The notes below the pieces were generated by a model that made no database searches, was not told the DNA's origin, and saw only the letters and a program-made list of their open reading frames with translations. Made by a program: the position numbers and the translations under genes. From Blepharisma japonicum (Eukaryota > Ciliophora > Heterotrichea > Heterotrichida > Blepharismidae), in the NCBI GenBank assembly GCA_949751835.1, contig CATKHK010000016.1, forward strand, positions 372,001-436,000: a stretch of DNA of 64,000 bases, read 5' to 3'. How positions within the stretch are numbered: position 1 is the stretch's first letter; each line of letters begins with the position of its first letter. This document shows positions 10,465 through 20,920 of the stretch, piece by piece.

Positions 10465-11766
10465 ATGAATAATAAAAGTCAGGACAAAGATGATTTAATA
10501 AAACTCTTAAGCAAGCATTTTAAGCCTTTTTACAAGAAATTATTGATGAGTTGATTCTTTTTGATTATTATAGCGGCAAGTTCAATTGAATTGCTTAATG
10601 GCCATTATGAAGGGATATTTTTATTGATTCCGACTATCTTAATTTTTCACAATAAATTGGAAAAGTATATGAATTTGAAGCTAATTGGAGTTTTTTATTC
10701 AATAATAGTGTCATCAATTCTATATTCTTATCAGAGAAGCTCGAGTTTATTAGAAAATTTACCCATTATATTACTGAATTTATCAATTCTTATTATCATG
10801 ATATTTTATATTTACTATTTTATTTACACAAGCCATCAATCCGAGTTTAACTCTCTTACTAAAAATCCGAAAAAAGTTTATAGAAAATGCTCTAAATGTT
10901 TTATATATTTAGAAAGCATTATTAAAACTACTTGTGGCCATTTCTTTTGTGCAAATTGCTATGAAAAGATTACAAGCAAACGATTATGAAACTCAGCCTC
11001 TAAAGATGTTTATTGCCCAATTTGTAATAAAATAATCAACGAAAATATATTATTTCAAAGCAAGAAGAAAAACTTCTTTTCTAAATCTAAAAATCAACTC
11101 CCAGAAACTCAAAAATTCACTTGCAGACTTTGCAATGATACAGGCAATAGCGGGATAACTCTGGATTGTAATCATCGCTATTGCCATTACTGCATAAAGA
11201 AGCATGTTGAAAAACTTATAGAAAACTCAAAAGTGGGTGCTTTTGATTTTGTTTGTCCCGGATGCCCTAGCACAATTTCAATTGAGCAAGTAAAATCTAT
11301 TATGTCAAAAGAATATTACAATAAATATTTAAATTTAGTTGTAAGAAATTATAAACCACAAGATAAAAGCTTGATATTAAAGCAATGCATTTATTGTGGA
11401 GTTTACATAGAAATACCTGAAGAATTGGAAGAATTACGATGTCCATCATGTTTAAATCTTTACTGTTTAAAATGCAATAATAAACATCAGAATATTACTT
11501 GTGAAGATTTTAAGCTTAAGAATGAAGACGAAGAGAAATTTTTGAGCAAATATTTGGCTTGCCCAAATTGCCATAGTGAAGTTGATAAGAATAATGGCTG
11601 CAATTATTTAATATGCCCATGCAAAACTCGTTTTTGTTCAATATGTGGGAAAGAATTAAAAGTAATTATTATTTAGGGAAATCATTACAGCTCACATTTT
11701 AAAAAAGAAGGGCCATTTGGAAAAACATGCAATACATTGGATAAAATAATAGATGACTCATGCTAA
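10465..11766 (+). CDS. Membrane-anchored RBR-type E3 ubiquitin ligase, 428 residues
   Basis: Starts at ATG 10465 (MNNKSQDKDDLIKLL); two UGA codons are read as Trp (LLMSWFFLII and SKRLWNSASK). N-terminal region carries two or three hydrophobic helices (about residues 28-60 and 68-115). A RING-like CxxC...CGHFFCANC cluster comes next, then a RING1 (CRLCN...CNHRYCHYC...CPGC), an IBR (CIYCG...CPSC...CLKC) and a RING2 (CPNCHSEVDKNNGCNYLICPC...FCSICG). RING2 has the GCNYLIC pattern in which the last Cys is the thioester-forming residue of RBR ligases. A 15-nt intron at 11662-11676 sits in RING2; after splicing the gene continues KELKGNHYSSHF to the TAA at 11764-11766. Role inferred: ubiquitin transfer at an organelle membrane. 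Confidence 0.85.
11662..11676 (+). other. 15-nt spliceosomal intron in the RBR ligase gene
   Basis: GTAATTATTATTTAG, with A at position 10. Left unspliced it would end the protein in the middle of RING2; removal joins ICGKELK to GNHYSSHF, the His-containing end expected of RING2. Confidence 0.9.
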
Positions 11767-12376
11767 AATAATTCAAAATTTAATTATTAAATATACATAT
11801 ATAATTAGACTAATACAAAAATAGTAAAGATAGTCAAAACTTATTAAAACTTCCAGATAATAAATAAAAATGTTGTCAATTGTTTGCATAGAATTTTATA
11901 ATGTTATAATTTTGAATTTAATGCCAAATATTGACTTCTAATCTCGAGCTATTCCTTAGTGAACAACTAGATAATAATTTATTAGCATTCCTTTTCTATG
12001 TATTATTCCCTTATCCCATGATTTAATCTATTAATAAGAAACATCAATTCCTTCATAAATATTTACCATCTGTATTTCAATTAATAAATAAACCTAATAT
12101 CTAGGATCTTCATCCAATAAAAGCTGATTTTTACTTAACAAAATTAAAGTTCCATTATTTCTGCTGATCAAACTTGCTACTTAAACTTATCTTTTCAACT
12201 TAATCTATATAAAGAATTCTTCCATTTTCAAAGATAATTATTTCAATGAAAATTAATAAGCTCAACTTAAAGCATTGAAATAAGGAAATTATTTATATAA
12301 ATAAAAAATTTAGATGTTACGGTTTTTATCAATTCAAAGCTATAAGCGATTAAATGGAATTTAATTAAATCAGATT
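11767..12376. other. AT-rich intergenic region, no gene seen
   Basis: About 610 bp between two plus-strand genes. No frame stays open for long with UGA as Trp, no tRNA cloverleaf or repeat is evident. Probably 3' UTR plus promoter of the next small gene. Confidence 0.5.
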
Positions 12377-12658
12377 ATGGGCTGTCGTCCATCTCTTGGA
12401 AAAGCTAAAATTATGAGGAAATCGCTTGCTAATGAATTTGCTAAAGTATGCCCGCAAGAGGAGTTTATAAATTGTGGAACTATATATACAACGGTTATAC
12501 ATTCAAGCACAAAAGAAAGTCCACCAGAGGATGCGAGGCATTCTACTGAAGATGTGAGCCAGAATTCCAGAGTATCATCACTCCATTCCCGAACGAGGAA
12601 TAAAAACGCATATTGTTCTCGAAATTCAGATGCTGACTTAAGGTCAGATGAAATGTAA
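12377..12658 (+). CDS. Small protein with N-terminal MGC, putative acylated, 93 residues
   Basis: ATG to TAA, 93 residues. It begins MGCRPSLGKAK, a favourable N-myristoylation start (Gly2) with a neighbouring Cys3 that could be palmitoylated, suggesting membrane attachment. The C-terminal half is rich in Ser, Arg and Asp and looks disordered. No known domain is recognised. It precedes the EGF-TM gene by 78 bp on the same strand. The gene call rests on the clean frame and on the start motif; function unknown. Confidence 0.55.
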   Translation: MGCRPSLGKAKIMRKSLANEFAKVCPQEEFINCGTIYTTVIHSSTKESPPEDARHSTEDVSQNSRVSSLHSRTRNKNAYCSRNSDADLRSDEM

Positions 12659-12736
12659 AGTTTAAATGATATAAATTATTTCTAAGACTTTTTTATCCAA
12701 TTCCATATTAGGGATTCTAATTATAAATCTTTTCCA

Positions 12737-13033
12737 ATGGCAAGCTATAATGTAAGTGCAGTTGAAGGAGATAATTCTTGTAGTCCAGCATGTATAAATG
12801 GCGGATACTGTCAAAATCAAATTTGCTTCTGTAAATCACCTTATGCAGGACACTATTGTGAAGAAGATTTAGGAATCGTGACAAGAGTTAATTTTTTCGT
12901 GCTGTTTTTGATGATAATCGGAGGTTTGATAATTGGATTTTTATTAGCTTTTGTTGTAAGGTTTATATGGGATTGTCTGTGTATTAGGGAGCCTAAAAAA
13001 CTTGAAGAAAGTGAAGATGAATGGAAATCTTAA
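12737..13033 (+). CDS. Small single-pass protein with one EGF-like motif, 98 residues
   Basis: The N-terminal part holds a compact six-Cys EGF-like module (CSPACINGGYCQNQ, then ICFCKSPYAGHYCEED) at about residues 14-42. One strong hydrophobic helix follows at about 50-76 (VNFFVLFLMIIGGLIIGFLLAF). The tail is short and acidic (EPKKLEESEDEWKS). There is no cleavable signal peptide before the Cys module, so the TM helix probably acts as a signal anchor of reverse type. A related Cys module starts the multi-TM gene at 14089, so these may be related surface proteins. Ligand and function unknown. Confidence 0.75.
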   Translation: MASYNVSAVEGDNSCSPACINGGYCQNQICFCKSPYAGHYCEEDLGIVTRVNFFVLFLMIIGGLIIGFLLAFVVRFIWDCLCIREPKKLEESEDEWKS

Positions 13034-13272
13034 AAGCATAGTTGTAAAAACGGATACATAAGAACTAATTTAATATAAATTCGAGAGTTTTAAATTAAGT
13101 TTATTTGAGTGAGCTATGAAATTTAGAAAATTAATTAATTTAAGGTTTTTGGTATTATAAAATTTTTAAATTCTAAAATATGTGAAGACTCTATATTACA
13201 TAATAAAATTTAAATAAATCTTTCATCTAAATTCACAATTGAATATACTTTATTCAACAATTTAATAGCCAA

Positions 13273-13842
13273 ATGGCTTTAAAACTATTTCTTTGATATG
13301 AGAACAAACTTATTCAAAAGCCTCTTATTACCAAATCGTGCACAGCATTTTGCACAGCAATGTTAGGAGATGTTCTATCTCAGTATATAGAAAAACGTGC
13401 ACACCACCTCGGGTTTTCTGCAAATTATCAATTCGAGCGTTCCTTCAAGATGGGCCTATATGGATTTTTCTTTTCTGCACCGCTATATCACAATTGGCTT
13501 AGCTACCTTGCTAGGGTAGTTCCTGGTAGGTCTTTATTAGCTGTTACGAAAAAAGTTTTAGTTGATCAACTAATTTTTAGTTGAATTGCAATGAGTGCTT
13601 ATTTTATCTTTGCCACTATGCTTATGGGTGGAAACTTATCACAAGGGATTACAAAGATTAAGAATGGTATTGTAGAAGTGTGACTTACTGGGATCAAAGT
13701 CTGGCCCTGCGTTGCTATAATTAGTTTCGGATTTTTGCCATTGCATTTTCAAGTAACTTTTGGGTGTGTTACTGCTATGTTTTGGAGCACATATATGTCA
13801 TATCAAGTCAATTATAAACATAAACATTTTGAATTAGAATAA
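13273..13842 (+). CDS. Mpv17/PMP22-family organelle membrane protein, 189 residues
   Basis: Read from ATG 13273 with UGA as Trp the protein starts MALKLFLWYENKLIQKPLIT, which matches the WxxYxxxLxxxPxxT start of the Mpv17 family, followed by the family GD.xxQ element (MLGDVLSQYIEK). Further family marks are the glycine/proline-rich G.....P..HNWLSYL stretch near residue 70, DQL around residue 94, and the C-terminal W..W...FLPLHFQVTF..... with Trp at the expected places, two of which are UGA codons. Four hydrophobic segments are present. Length is usual for the family. These proteins sit in the mitochondrial inner or peroxisomal membrane and affect metabolite permeability; the exact organelle cannot be told here. 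Confidence 0.9.
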
Positions 13843-14088
13843 AATATATTGTTCTTGAGCAATTTAGTAAATGGGAAATAAATTGCTCTTAGAAAAATGT
13901 CATGTTTGATTGGTTAAATACAAGAGCGTTACGCATAACACTAAGCTTGACAATAATAAGAATTCTATCTTATTTTTATATTATTTTGTTATCAATTTAA
14001 TAATAATATTTCAAATCAATTAATTTTATTGCACGAGTAGCTGATAGTTCTGCAATTATTTAAAAACTTTAGAAATAAATCCATAATT

Positions 14089-15495
14089 ATGTCTAAACCT
14101 AAAGAATGCGATTCTTATACAGATTGTAATGATCATGGAGACTGTATATCAGGAGATTGCAGCTGCGACTTAGGCTGGTTTGGAAAGACGTGCGATGAGA
14201 ATGGGATTGACGAATGAGGTGAAAACGCGTGAAAAGGACTTGTAGTCATGTTTTCTATTTTCTATTTTTTGCTTTTTGTTCTTGCTTTATACAAGCTTTA
14301 TAAAGCTGTGAACAGTGACAAGCATTTGGGAATCAACAGGCTTTTTATGAGGCTTTTTAGAAGCCCTAAACACTTAAGTTTGTTTTTTATCAGCTTAATT
14401 GGACTTCTAAGAGGAATATGGATCTCTTATGATCCGTTATGCCTACGAAATAAAATGCCAAGAGTTGGAGATCGTTTATTGGGGGAAGTTACTTATCCTA
14501 TACTTTATGGAGTTTATACGTGCGTTTTACTTGTTTGAGGCGGCTTGTATCAAGGTATAGCTTCTAAGAAATCTGACCCTTTTAGGATTCTGCGCAGATT
14601 TCTATTATGGATAATGATACTTTCTTTCCCTTGTATATCAACTATGAGCATTCTTAAAGGGCTAAGATACTCAAACTCAACGATTTATATCCTAGGATCA
14701 TGCTGTGTTGGCCTAGGAATTGTTATTCTTGTTATGGGATTCATAATGTTTACCATTTTACTCTTTTGTTATGTAGATAACAACGCTGGTAAATCTGAAG
14801 AAATCGAATTCAGATTTCAAAACAGTTTCGCTTTAGCAGATACCCAGGCAATCCTTTCACAAGATAAAAGAGAAGAAATACCATCATCCCCAAGCCCTTT
14901 TAGAAGATCATCAATAGCGCTATTTCTTGATGATTTTGCGAATAAGCAGAATGAAGAAATAGGCTTAGTTGATGGATCGAATAATATGGCAGACTTCCAT
15001 AATTGGCCAAAAAAAGATGATACCTGAAATAGTTTCGAAAGTGAAAACACTCCTGCAACTTCTGAAATATTCATAAGAGACACAACAAGACATGAAGACT
15101 ATAATTATAGACTTCAAACAAAGCATGGAGAAGTTAGCCATTATATTCTTAATCTTACAGAAGAAGATGGCATAGTGTTCAGGAAAATCATTGTTTTATC
15201 ATCTTTATCAGCGCTACTAGGAATTTTAGTTTTATTGCTATATATTTCATACACCGTTGGTAATTTAAGTAACAATCCCCATGCTACTTTAGCCCTTATT
15301 TACATAGCATTTTCACTGGAAATTTTTTCATGTACAATTATTTACAATGTTTTCACAACCCAAATAAAAGTTGAGGCAAAAGAAAGGTTAAATTTTGTGA
15401 CGAGAATTTGTATAGATAAGTCGGATAAAGAGGTAAAAATATCATACCCAAAGCGTTTTGGGAATATTGGAGACAAATTATATTATTATTTTTAA
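14089..15495 (+). CDS. EGF-like seven-TM protein, putative surface receptor, 468 residues
   Basis: From ATG 14089 the product begins with a Cys-rich EGF-like module (residues about 7-36: CDSYTDCNDHGDCISGDCSC, then CDLGWFGKTC). Seven hydrophobic segments follow: about 50-72, 100-122, 138-162, 172-190, 200-230, then after a long hydrophilic Ser-rich loop two more near 365-390 and 400-425. In-frame UGA is read as Trp at IDEWGENAW, LLVWGGLYQ and DDTWNSF. A terminal extracellular Cys module plus seven helices suggests a receptor-like protein; no GPCR signature such as DRY is seen, and the third domain region only vaguely recalls THH1/TOM1/TOM3 proteins. Ends YYYF-TAA. Confidence 0.7.
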
Positions 15496-15585
15496 TATAA
15501 ACGAGGAATTTTTTTATAAAAAATATTATTGCTAAAATTAATAAACTAATTTTAATTACTAAAATATTTTTCTGATTATTGTGTA

Positions 15586-17046
15586 TTACAGAAGCCCTAC
15601 CCATCCCATCCAAATCATAACCCTCACGAAAATCCACATTTTGAACTGAATCCACCATCTTGCCCACAAGCTGGTATTATTTCTTGTACAATAGTCTGCA
15701 ATAATCTGAATAGTGTTAATTGGAGCTCCAAGCTCAGCATCAATAGCTCTAAGCCACTCAAAAGTCTTAAACAGTAGTACCAAATCTCTATTAATCAACC
15801 CTAAAATTTGATTAATTTCTCTGTTTCACCTAAGTGCGTGGCTCCTCAATGCTTCTTTGTCTGTGGCATAAGCACGAGCATTCCTAAACTTTTCAAATCC
15901 TTCAGAATTGCTCATGATTTCTTCCCATGGTCTTCCCACCATCATTCCTGCTAATAAAGGGTACATAGAAGTGACCCCGAGTTCTGCTGCATGTTTTTTC
16001 ATCCCATCTTCATCTTTAAGAATAATACTTTTCCACATAGCCGAATAACTGTTTTTTACATTTACAGGTAGTTCTTTATATAGCCCATGGTCGAGTAGCA
16101 CAACTTCAGCCTTTCCATGTATCTTAGATGGTCGAATTAGAATATTCCCTGGATGTGGGTCACAATGTACAAATCCATGTACAAAAATCATTTCATTAAA
16201 AGCTCTTGACAAGGTATGGGCAATATCTTTAAAATCCAAACCCATTTTCTGGATCCCAGGAATATTGGTAACTAATACACCGTCAATAAATTCCATAGTA
16301 ACAACTTTATCTGTGCTCAAATCAGTATACATTTTTGGTACTTTAATATAAGGATCTCCTTTAAATATGCTTGCACATCTTAGCGCATTGTTTATTTCTA
16401 TGCTGAAATTCAATTCTTGTGCTGTATTTACTTTAAGATCGTCTATAAGCCATTCATAGTCAAATTCTGAGTATAGTTTTTTACCTGTCCTAGCTAAAAA
16501 ATCAAGGACTTTAATATCTCCAGGCATTTCTTCACGAATATGCTGATGCTGAACCTTAACAGCGACAATGCTTCCATTTTTCAGCTTAGCTTTGTGGACT
16601 TGAGCGAGTGAAGCACTTGCTATAGGCTTTTTTTCGAATTCTATAAAAACTTCAGAGATTGGCTGCTTAAGCTCTTCTTCTAAGGTTTGTTTAATTATTT
16701 CGAAGTCTTCGATTTGGCATTCATTTAGCATTGGCTTCATTGCGTCAGCATATTCTTGAGGGACTAGTAAGTCAAGTTGGGCTATGGCTTGGCCAAATTT
16801 TACATAGCAGCCGCCATTGCTTAGTAAAGTTTTGTAGAGCCTTGTGGCATTTTCTCTGTGTTTTTCAGGAGTGATACCTCCTATATAATTTACTGCGATT
16901 ACACTAGCTGTCTTTGTAATTCTGAAAATTCTTATGCCGGCATATAAAAGATGCTTTCAGTCATCGCGGAGTAATGGAAATGAGTAATAAAGCCCGGCAC
17001 CGCCTATTAAGGTTCCAAACGCAGCTACTTTTAGAGCCCGTCTCAT
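15586..17046 (-). CDS. ADCK1-like UbiB/ABC1 atypical kinase, mitochondrial, 486 residues
   Basis: Start ATG at 17044-17046 (MRRALKVAAFGTLIGG), giving a basic, hydrophobic N-terminus fit for mitochondrial import or a membrane anchor. Family marks: the KxGQ element (YVKFGQAIAQLD, residues 81-92), the Ala-rich nucleotide loop ASASLAQVH (143-151), the catalytic Lys in VAVKVQ (about 164), FVHCDPHPGNILI, and the metal-binding LLDHGLYKEL. The DHGLY form is typical of the ADCK1 branch rather than COQ8. Two UGA codons read as Trp (LRDDWKH and ALRWNRE). Known ADCK1/Mcp2-type proteins act in mitochondrial lipid and membrane homeostasis; the role here is inferred from family. Confidence 0.9.
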
Positions 17047-17262
17047 CAGCCTTTTAATTTAATAATAAAATTAAATTTTCTCTCATAAATTTTGTTTATT
17101 ACTATATATTGAGTAAAGTAAGATTTATTTCTCTAAATAACTAAAAATCAAAAATTCTTATTCTAAATTTGAATAAAAAATAGCATAGTAAACAAAAGGC
17201 CAATTAAAAGTATGATTATTCGATCATAAAAGCTTTATTTAGTTAAATGTGAATTCAAATAA

Positions 17263-17742
17263 TTATTGCTCAACTAATTTTGAAAGAAGTTCTTCTGTGT
17301 ATCTAATCCTCCACTGGGTCTGCAAAATATCAGCGTTTATTCTCCATCTCTTATTGGCATTTGTATCTACTGCAGGAATTTTTTCAAAATTTGACCTTAA
17401 ATCACCTAATTCCTCTTTCAGAGCATTCACATAGACTGTTCTAAGCTCAGGCTTAAGATTTTTTACTCTGTCTTCTTCCCAAGTTCTGATTTCTTTATAA
17501 AGATCCATATCTCTTCTTTTTTTACACTGATTGAACTCAATTGAAAATTTCTGGCAATGGCGTGCTCTTTTTACGTCTTCAGTCTTTTTAGGATAATCTA
17601 AAAAGCATTTGCAAACAAGAAGCAATTGCTTTTCACATAAATTTTTAGGAATTCTTTCTTTTGGAAAATCATAAGGAATTGAGGGCGAATAATAATACAG
17701 AAAGTCATATGGCTCAATTTGTCTCTTGTCGCCACTAAACAT
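17263..17742 (-). CDS. Twin Cx9C protein, NDUFB7-like complex I subunit candidate, 159 residues
   Basis: ATG to TAA, 159 residues. Two Cx9C pairs are visible: CEKQLLLVCKC (first to last Cys separated by nine residues) and CQKFSIEFNQC, about 19 residues apart, the CHCH helical-hairpin pattern imported into the mitochondrial intermembrane space by the Mia40 route. The order (basic pre-segment, first pair, a PK...-rich turn, second pair, then a charged helix KKRRDMDLYKEIRTWEEDR) resembles complex I subunit NDUFB7/B18, although spacing and the C-terminal tail (about 70 residues) are longer. Same strand as, and 216 bp upstream of, the ADCK1-like gene. Confidence 0.55.
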   Translation of the reverse strand: MFSGDKRQIEPYDFLYYYSPSIPYDFPKERIPKNLCEKQLLLVCKCFLDYPKKTEDVKRARHCQKFSIEFNQCKKRRDMDLYKEIRTWEEDRVKNLKPELRTVYVNALKEELGDLRSNFEKIPAVDTNANKRWRINADILQTQWRIRYTEELLSKLVEQ

Positions 17743-18113
17743 ATTTGCTTATTATATTAATAAATAATCGAATATAAGTGGATTTCATTAAAAGTTATTA
17801 GATTAAGCTGAGCAATAATAAATAAATTTTTTACAAGTTTGATGAATCATTTTGCTATTAGACTGATAGTCTTCTTAAAGACGATAATATTAAATTGTCT
17901 AAATATAAATTCAAATGTCTTCTTTTCTGAGTTATTCATTTTAATGGTTTCACCGTATCAGTTATAAATGCCAGTTTCTCTATTTAATATTACATGCACA
18001 GAGATTTATACAAAGCTTAGCCTTAAAACCGCTTTAAATAAGTTACTCTTAAATAACAAATTAAATTCCGCATAAAATTAATCTTACCAGATCGCTTTCA
18101 TTTATAATCGAAT
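17743..18113. other. Intergenic region, divergent promoters
   Basis: About 370 bp between a minus-strand and a plus-strand gene. AT-rich, no long frame, no RNA gene seen. It should hold both promoters. Confidence 0.4.
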
Positions 18114-19223
18114 ATGGCGAAAAAACTGATTTTTATTCTGACGTTTCTGTTTGCCGCTTTAGGAAGAGAACTTCTCTACCCAGAGCCTAAAAAAGATAAC
18201 CCTAATAATTGGGACAGCCACCCTAGAGGTCAGAGGCCTAAAAGATGGCATGATAAAGATGATCATGACGACCAAGACGATTCCCCTCGCAGGTGGAACC
18301 ATCCAATCCAAAACAATACTCGGCCAGTTATAGGTATTTTATCTCTTCCCATCCACCCTTATGAGCCTTGGAACACAACTGCTAACACTTACATAGCAGC
18401 CTCTTATGTTAAATTCGTTGAAATGGGAGGTGCAAGAGTTGTCCCTCTTAGAATCGATCAAAGTTTCGAAGAATTAAGTTTCTTGTTTTCTAGACTAAAT
18501 GGCATTCTCTTCACTGGTGGAGATGCTAATATGTGGATTAATAGTTCTACTCCTACATGGACTCCAGATTATACTGAAAAAGCATGTTATCTTTATAGAT
18601 TAGTCAAAGAAGCTAATGATAACGGAAATTATTATCCTCTTTGGGGCACTTGTTTAGGCTTTGAAGCAATCCAGGTATGTGAAAACAATGAGTTCGAGAC
18701 AATTGGAAATTTCAATGGAGAGCCGCCTTATACACAGAGCCATGATTTTACACCTAAAGCGAAATGGAGCTATTTATTCAATGGAATTGGAAGAAAATAT
18801 GGAGAAATTATAAGGAAGATTATGACGGATAGAAAAACTTCATTGCTTTCTCATAGCCATGGAGTAAGCCCAAGTATGTATCAAGGAGAAAACAATCTTA
18901 CAGCTACTTTTAATGTGTTAAGCACAATGCTTGATAAAAGTGGAAATAGGTTTGTGGGGATTATTGAGGGAAAGAAGTACCCAATTTTTGCCACCCAGTT
19001 CCACCCTGAAAAAAATATTTATGAATGGGATCCACAAGTGCCTCAGCCTCATGATTTTTACTCTGTTAAAGCTTCAACGTATTTTGCTGACTTTTTAGTT
19101 TCTGAAGCAAGAAGGAATAATAACAGCTTTGAAAGTGAGGAAGAGTTGAAGCCTTATTTAATCTACAACTGGTGGCCGATATTCCAGAATGGCTATTTTA
19201 CTCAATCCTATGAATTTCAATAA
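18114..19223 (+). CDS. Gamma-glutamyl hydrolase, secreted or lysosomal (peptidase C26), copy 1, 369 residues
   Basis: A signal peptide is clear (MAKKLIFILTFLFAALGREL). A hydrophilic Asp/His/Lys-rich linker of about 50 residues follows, then the class I glutamine amidotransferase-like fold: RPVIGILSLPIHP (about 70-82), TYIAASYVKFVEMGGARVVP, GILFTGGD, the nucleophile Cys180 in LWGTCLGFE, and His297/Glu299 in ATQFHPEKN. SHSHGVS near 246-252 is also family-typical. Gamma-glutamyl hydrolases remove glutamates from folate polyglutamates in lysosomes or outside the cell. A close paralogue lies 530 bp downstream, so this is a tandem pair. Ends YEFQ-TAA. Confidence 0.93.
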   Translation: MAKKLIFILTFLFAALGRELLYPEPKKDNPNNWDSHPRGQRPKRWHDKDDHDDQDDSPRRWNHPIQNNTRPVIGILSLPIHPYEPWNTTANTYIAASYVKFVEMGGARVVPLRIDQSFEELSFLFSRLNGILFTGGDANMWINSSTPTWTPDYTEKACYLYRLVKEANDNGNYYPLWGTCLGFEAIQVCENNEFETIGNFNGEPPYTQSHDFTPKAKWSYLFNGIGRKYGEIIRKIMTDRKTSLLSHSHGVSPSMYQGENNLTATFNVLSTMLDKSGNRFVGIIEGKKYPIFATQFHPEKNIYEWDPQVPQPHDFYSVKASTYFADFLVSEARRNNNSFESEEELKPYLIYNWWPIFQNGYFTQSYEFQ

Positions 19224-19753
19224 TTCAAGTTAACTCTTTAATAGTCTCATTAATCTTGCTAAGAGCCATTTAAAATTTATATTAAATGAGTAGAGCCATA
19301 ATTTTTTTCTCAGTCGATCAAACATTTACTAATACACTAAACTATTTTATAATAGCGAAACAATATTACTATTACAATTAAAGTTGCTTTAGTTTTCTTA
19401 AATCTTTACACTATTATTATTTATATTCTTAAGTTTTCGCCTAAAAAGCCTTCACCTAAGATAAAATGATTGCGGTAGAGAAATGTCCAAAGCTCTAATT
19501 TTCCTAGTTTTTATTTATTAAATCCAAATTTTAGTTTATAAGCTATATGATGAGGCTTAAGATAAATTTTTAAAATAAAACCCATTTATTCTCCAATAAA
19601 ATTTAGAGTTTCCACAATTTATTTATGCCTATACGACTATTCTTATCTAATTTATAAAATCTTCTTGAATTTTAAGTTCTTTTATCAACAAATTCACAGC
19701 TTAAAATTTAGATATTACTGGTGAATAAATTCCTGAAAACTCATCTTATAAAC
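19224..19753. other. AT-rich intergenic region between tandem paralogues
   Basis: About 530 bp without a supported gene or RNA; long A/T tracts only. It holds the 3' end of copy 1 and the promoter of copy 2. Confidence 0.4.
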
Positions 19754-20824
19754 ATGGTAAAAAATGTTATCATTCTTGGACTTCTAGTCCTTGCTCTCGG
19801 CAGAGGTAACTTCCGTCCATTCCCAGAATATGAAGGGCACTTCTCAAACGACCATAGCAAAATTGATGAAGAAATATCTCGTCGCCCTAAAATCCCTCGT
19901 CCTCCACAAGGAGATTTTAGGCCAGTCATTGGGATTCTCTCAGTCCCAATATTCCCATACAACACCTGGAATACCACAGCCACCACCTACCTAGCAGCCT
20001 CATACATAAAATACGTCGAAATGGGAGGTGCCAGAGTTGTCCCTATTAGATCTGACAGCAGCTTTGCAGAACTTGACTTTTTATTCCCAAGACTAAATGG
20101 TATTCTGTTCCCTGGTGGCACTATTTATATGTTTGATAACAGCACTTATCCAGTTCCTACTCTTGGGGCTGATTTCGCAGCAAAAGCTTGTTATCTTTAT
20201 AACAAAGTAAAACAGGCTAATGATAATGGGATTTATTATCCATTGTGGGGAACTTGTATGGGATTTGAAACAATCCAGGTCTGTGAGAACATTGAGTATG
20301 CAACGCTTGGGAATTTTAATGGAGAGCCTGCATATATAAGATCAAATAATTTCACCAAGCTTGCGAAGGACAGTTATATTTTTGAAGCTCTTGGAAAACA
20401 TTATGGAGACATAATAAGAGATACAATGAGCAAGAAAGAAACATCACTGTTATCCCACATCCATGGAGTTTCTACATCAATGTACACCTATCAGAACAAC
20501 CTTACTAACTTTTACAATGTTCTCAGCACAATGCACGATAAATCAGGAAGTCCTTTTATTTCTATGATTGAAGCTAAAAACTACCCTATTTATGGAACTC
20601 AATTCCATCCAGAAAAGAACATTTATGAGTGGGAGCCTACATCTCCTCAGCCTCATGATCCATTTTCAGTGATGGTTTCAACTTATTTCGCAAATTTCTT
20701 AGCTTCAGAAGCTAGAAGGAATAACAATACCTTTGTGAGTGAACAAGAATTGGAGCCTTATTTGATTTATAATTACTCACCTCTATATACCAACAACTAT
20801 TTCACTCAGACTTATGAGTTCTAA
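19754..20824 (+). CDS. Gamma-glutamyl hydrolase, secreted or lysosomal (peptidase C26), copy 2, 356 residues
   Basis: The chosen start is ATG 19754 because it gives a clean signal peptide (MVKNVIILGLLVLALGRGNF); upstream in-frame codons lack an ATG. The catalytic Cys168 lies in LWGTCMGFE and His285/Glu287 in GTQFHPEKN. The linker after the signal peptide differs from copy 1 in lacking the His/Asp-rich stretch, but the core is closely similar throughout, including the C-terminal LIYN....FTQ(S/T)YEF. Both copies keep all catalytic residues, so both look active. Tandem duplication with divergence in the leader suggests either a dosage effect or distinct targeting. Confidence 0.93.
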   Translation: MVKNVIILGLLVLALGRGNFRPFPEYEGHFSNDHSKIDEEISRRPKIPRPPQGDFRPVIGILSVPIFPYNTWNTTATTYLAASYIKYVEMGGARVVPIRSDSSFAELDFLFPRLNGILFPGGTIYMFDNSTYPVPTLGADFAAKACYLYNKVKQANDNGIYYPLWGTCMGFETIQVCENIEYATLGNFNGEPAYIRSNNFTKLAKDSYIFEALGKHYGDIIRDTMSKKETSLLSHIHGVSTSMYTYQNNLTNFYNVLSTMHDKSGSPFISMIEAKNYPIYGTQFHPEKNIYEWEPTSPQPHDPFSVMVSTYFANFLASEARRNNNTFVSEQELEPYLIYNYSPLYTNNYFTQTYEF

Positions 20825-20920
20825 GTAAGCTTCATTTCAATCTTAATTTTAGCGATTTATTTATATTAATAATTAGCAATCGCTCTTAGATGCGAATTTT
20901 GATTATTCCCTATTCTAATA

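Noticed and set aside
11767-12376. tRNA or other RNA gene in the longer intergenic spaces
   Set aside because: No cloverleaf with conserved GGTTCRANYC-type box could be found by eye in this or the other intergenic regions.
12737-13033. Classical signal peptide on the small EGF-TM protein
   Set aside because: The N-terminus before the Cys module is polar; the only hydrophobic helix follows the module.
15586-17046. Apparent fragmentation of the ADCK1-like gene and many others
   Set aside because: Explained by UGA coding for Trp; not frameshifts or pseudogenes.
19721-19753. Longer N-terminus of gamma-glutamyl hydrolase copy 2
   Set aside because: The extra codons have no ATG and would bury the signal peptide; ATG 19754 gives a normal one.
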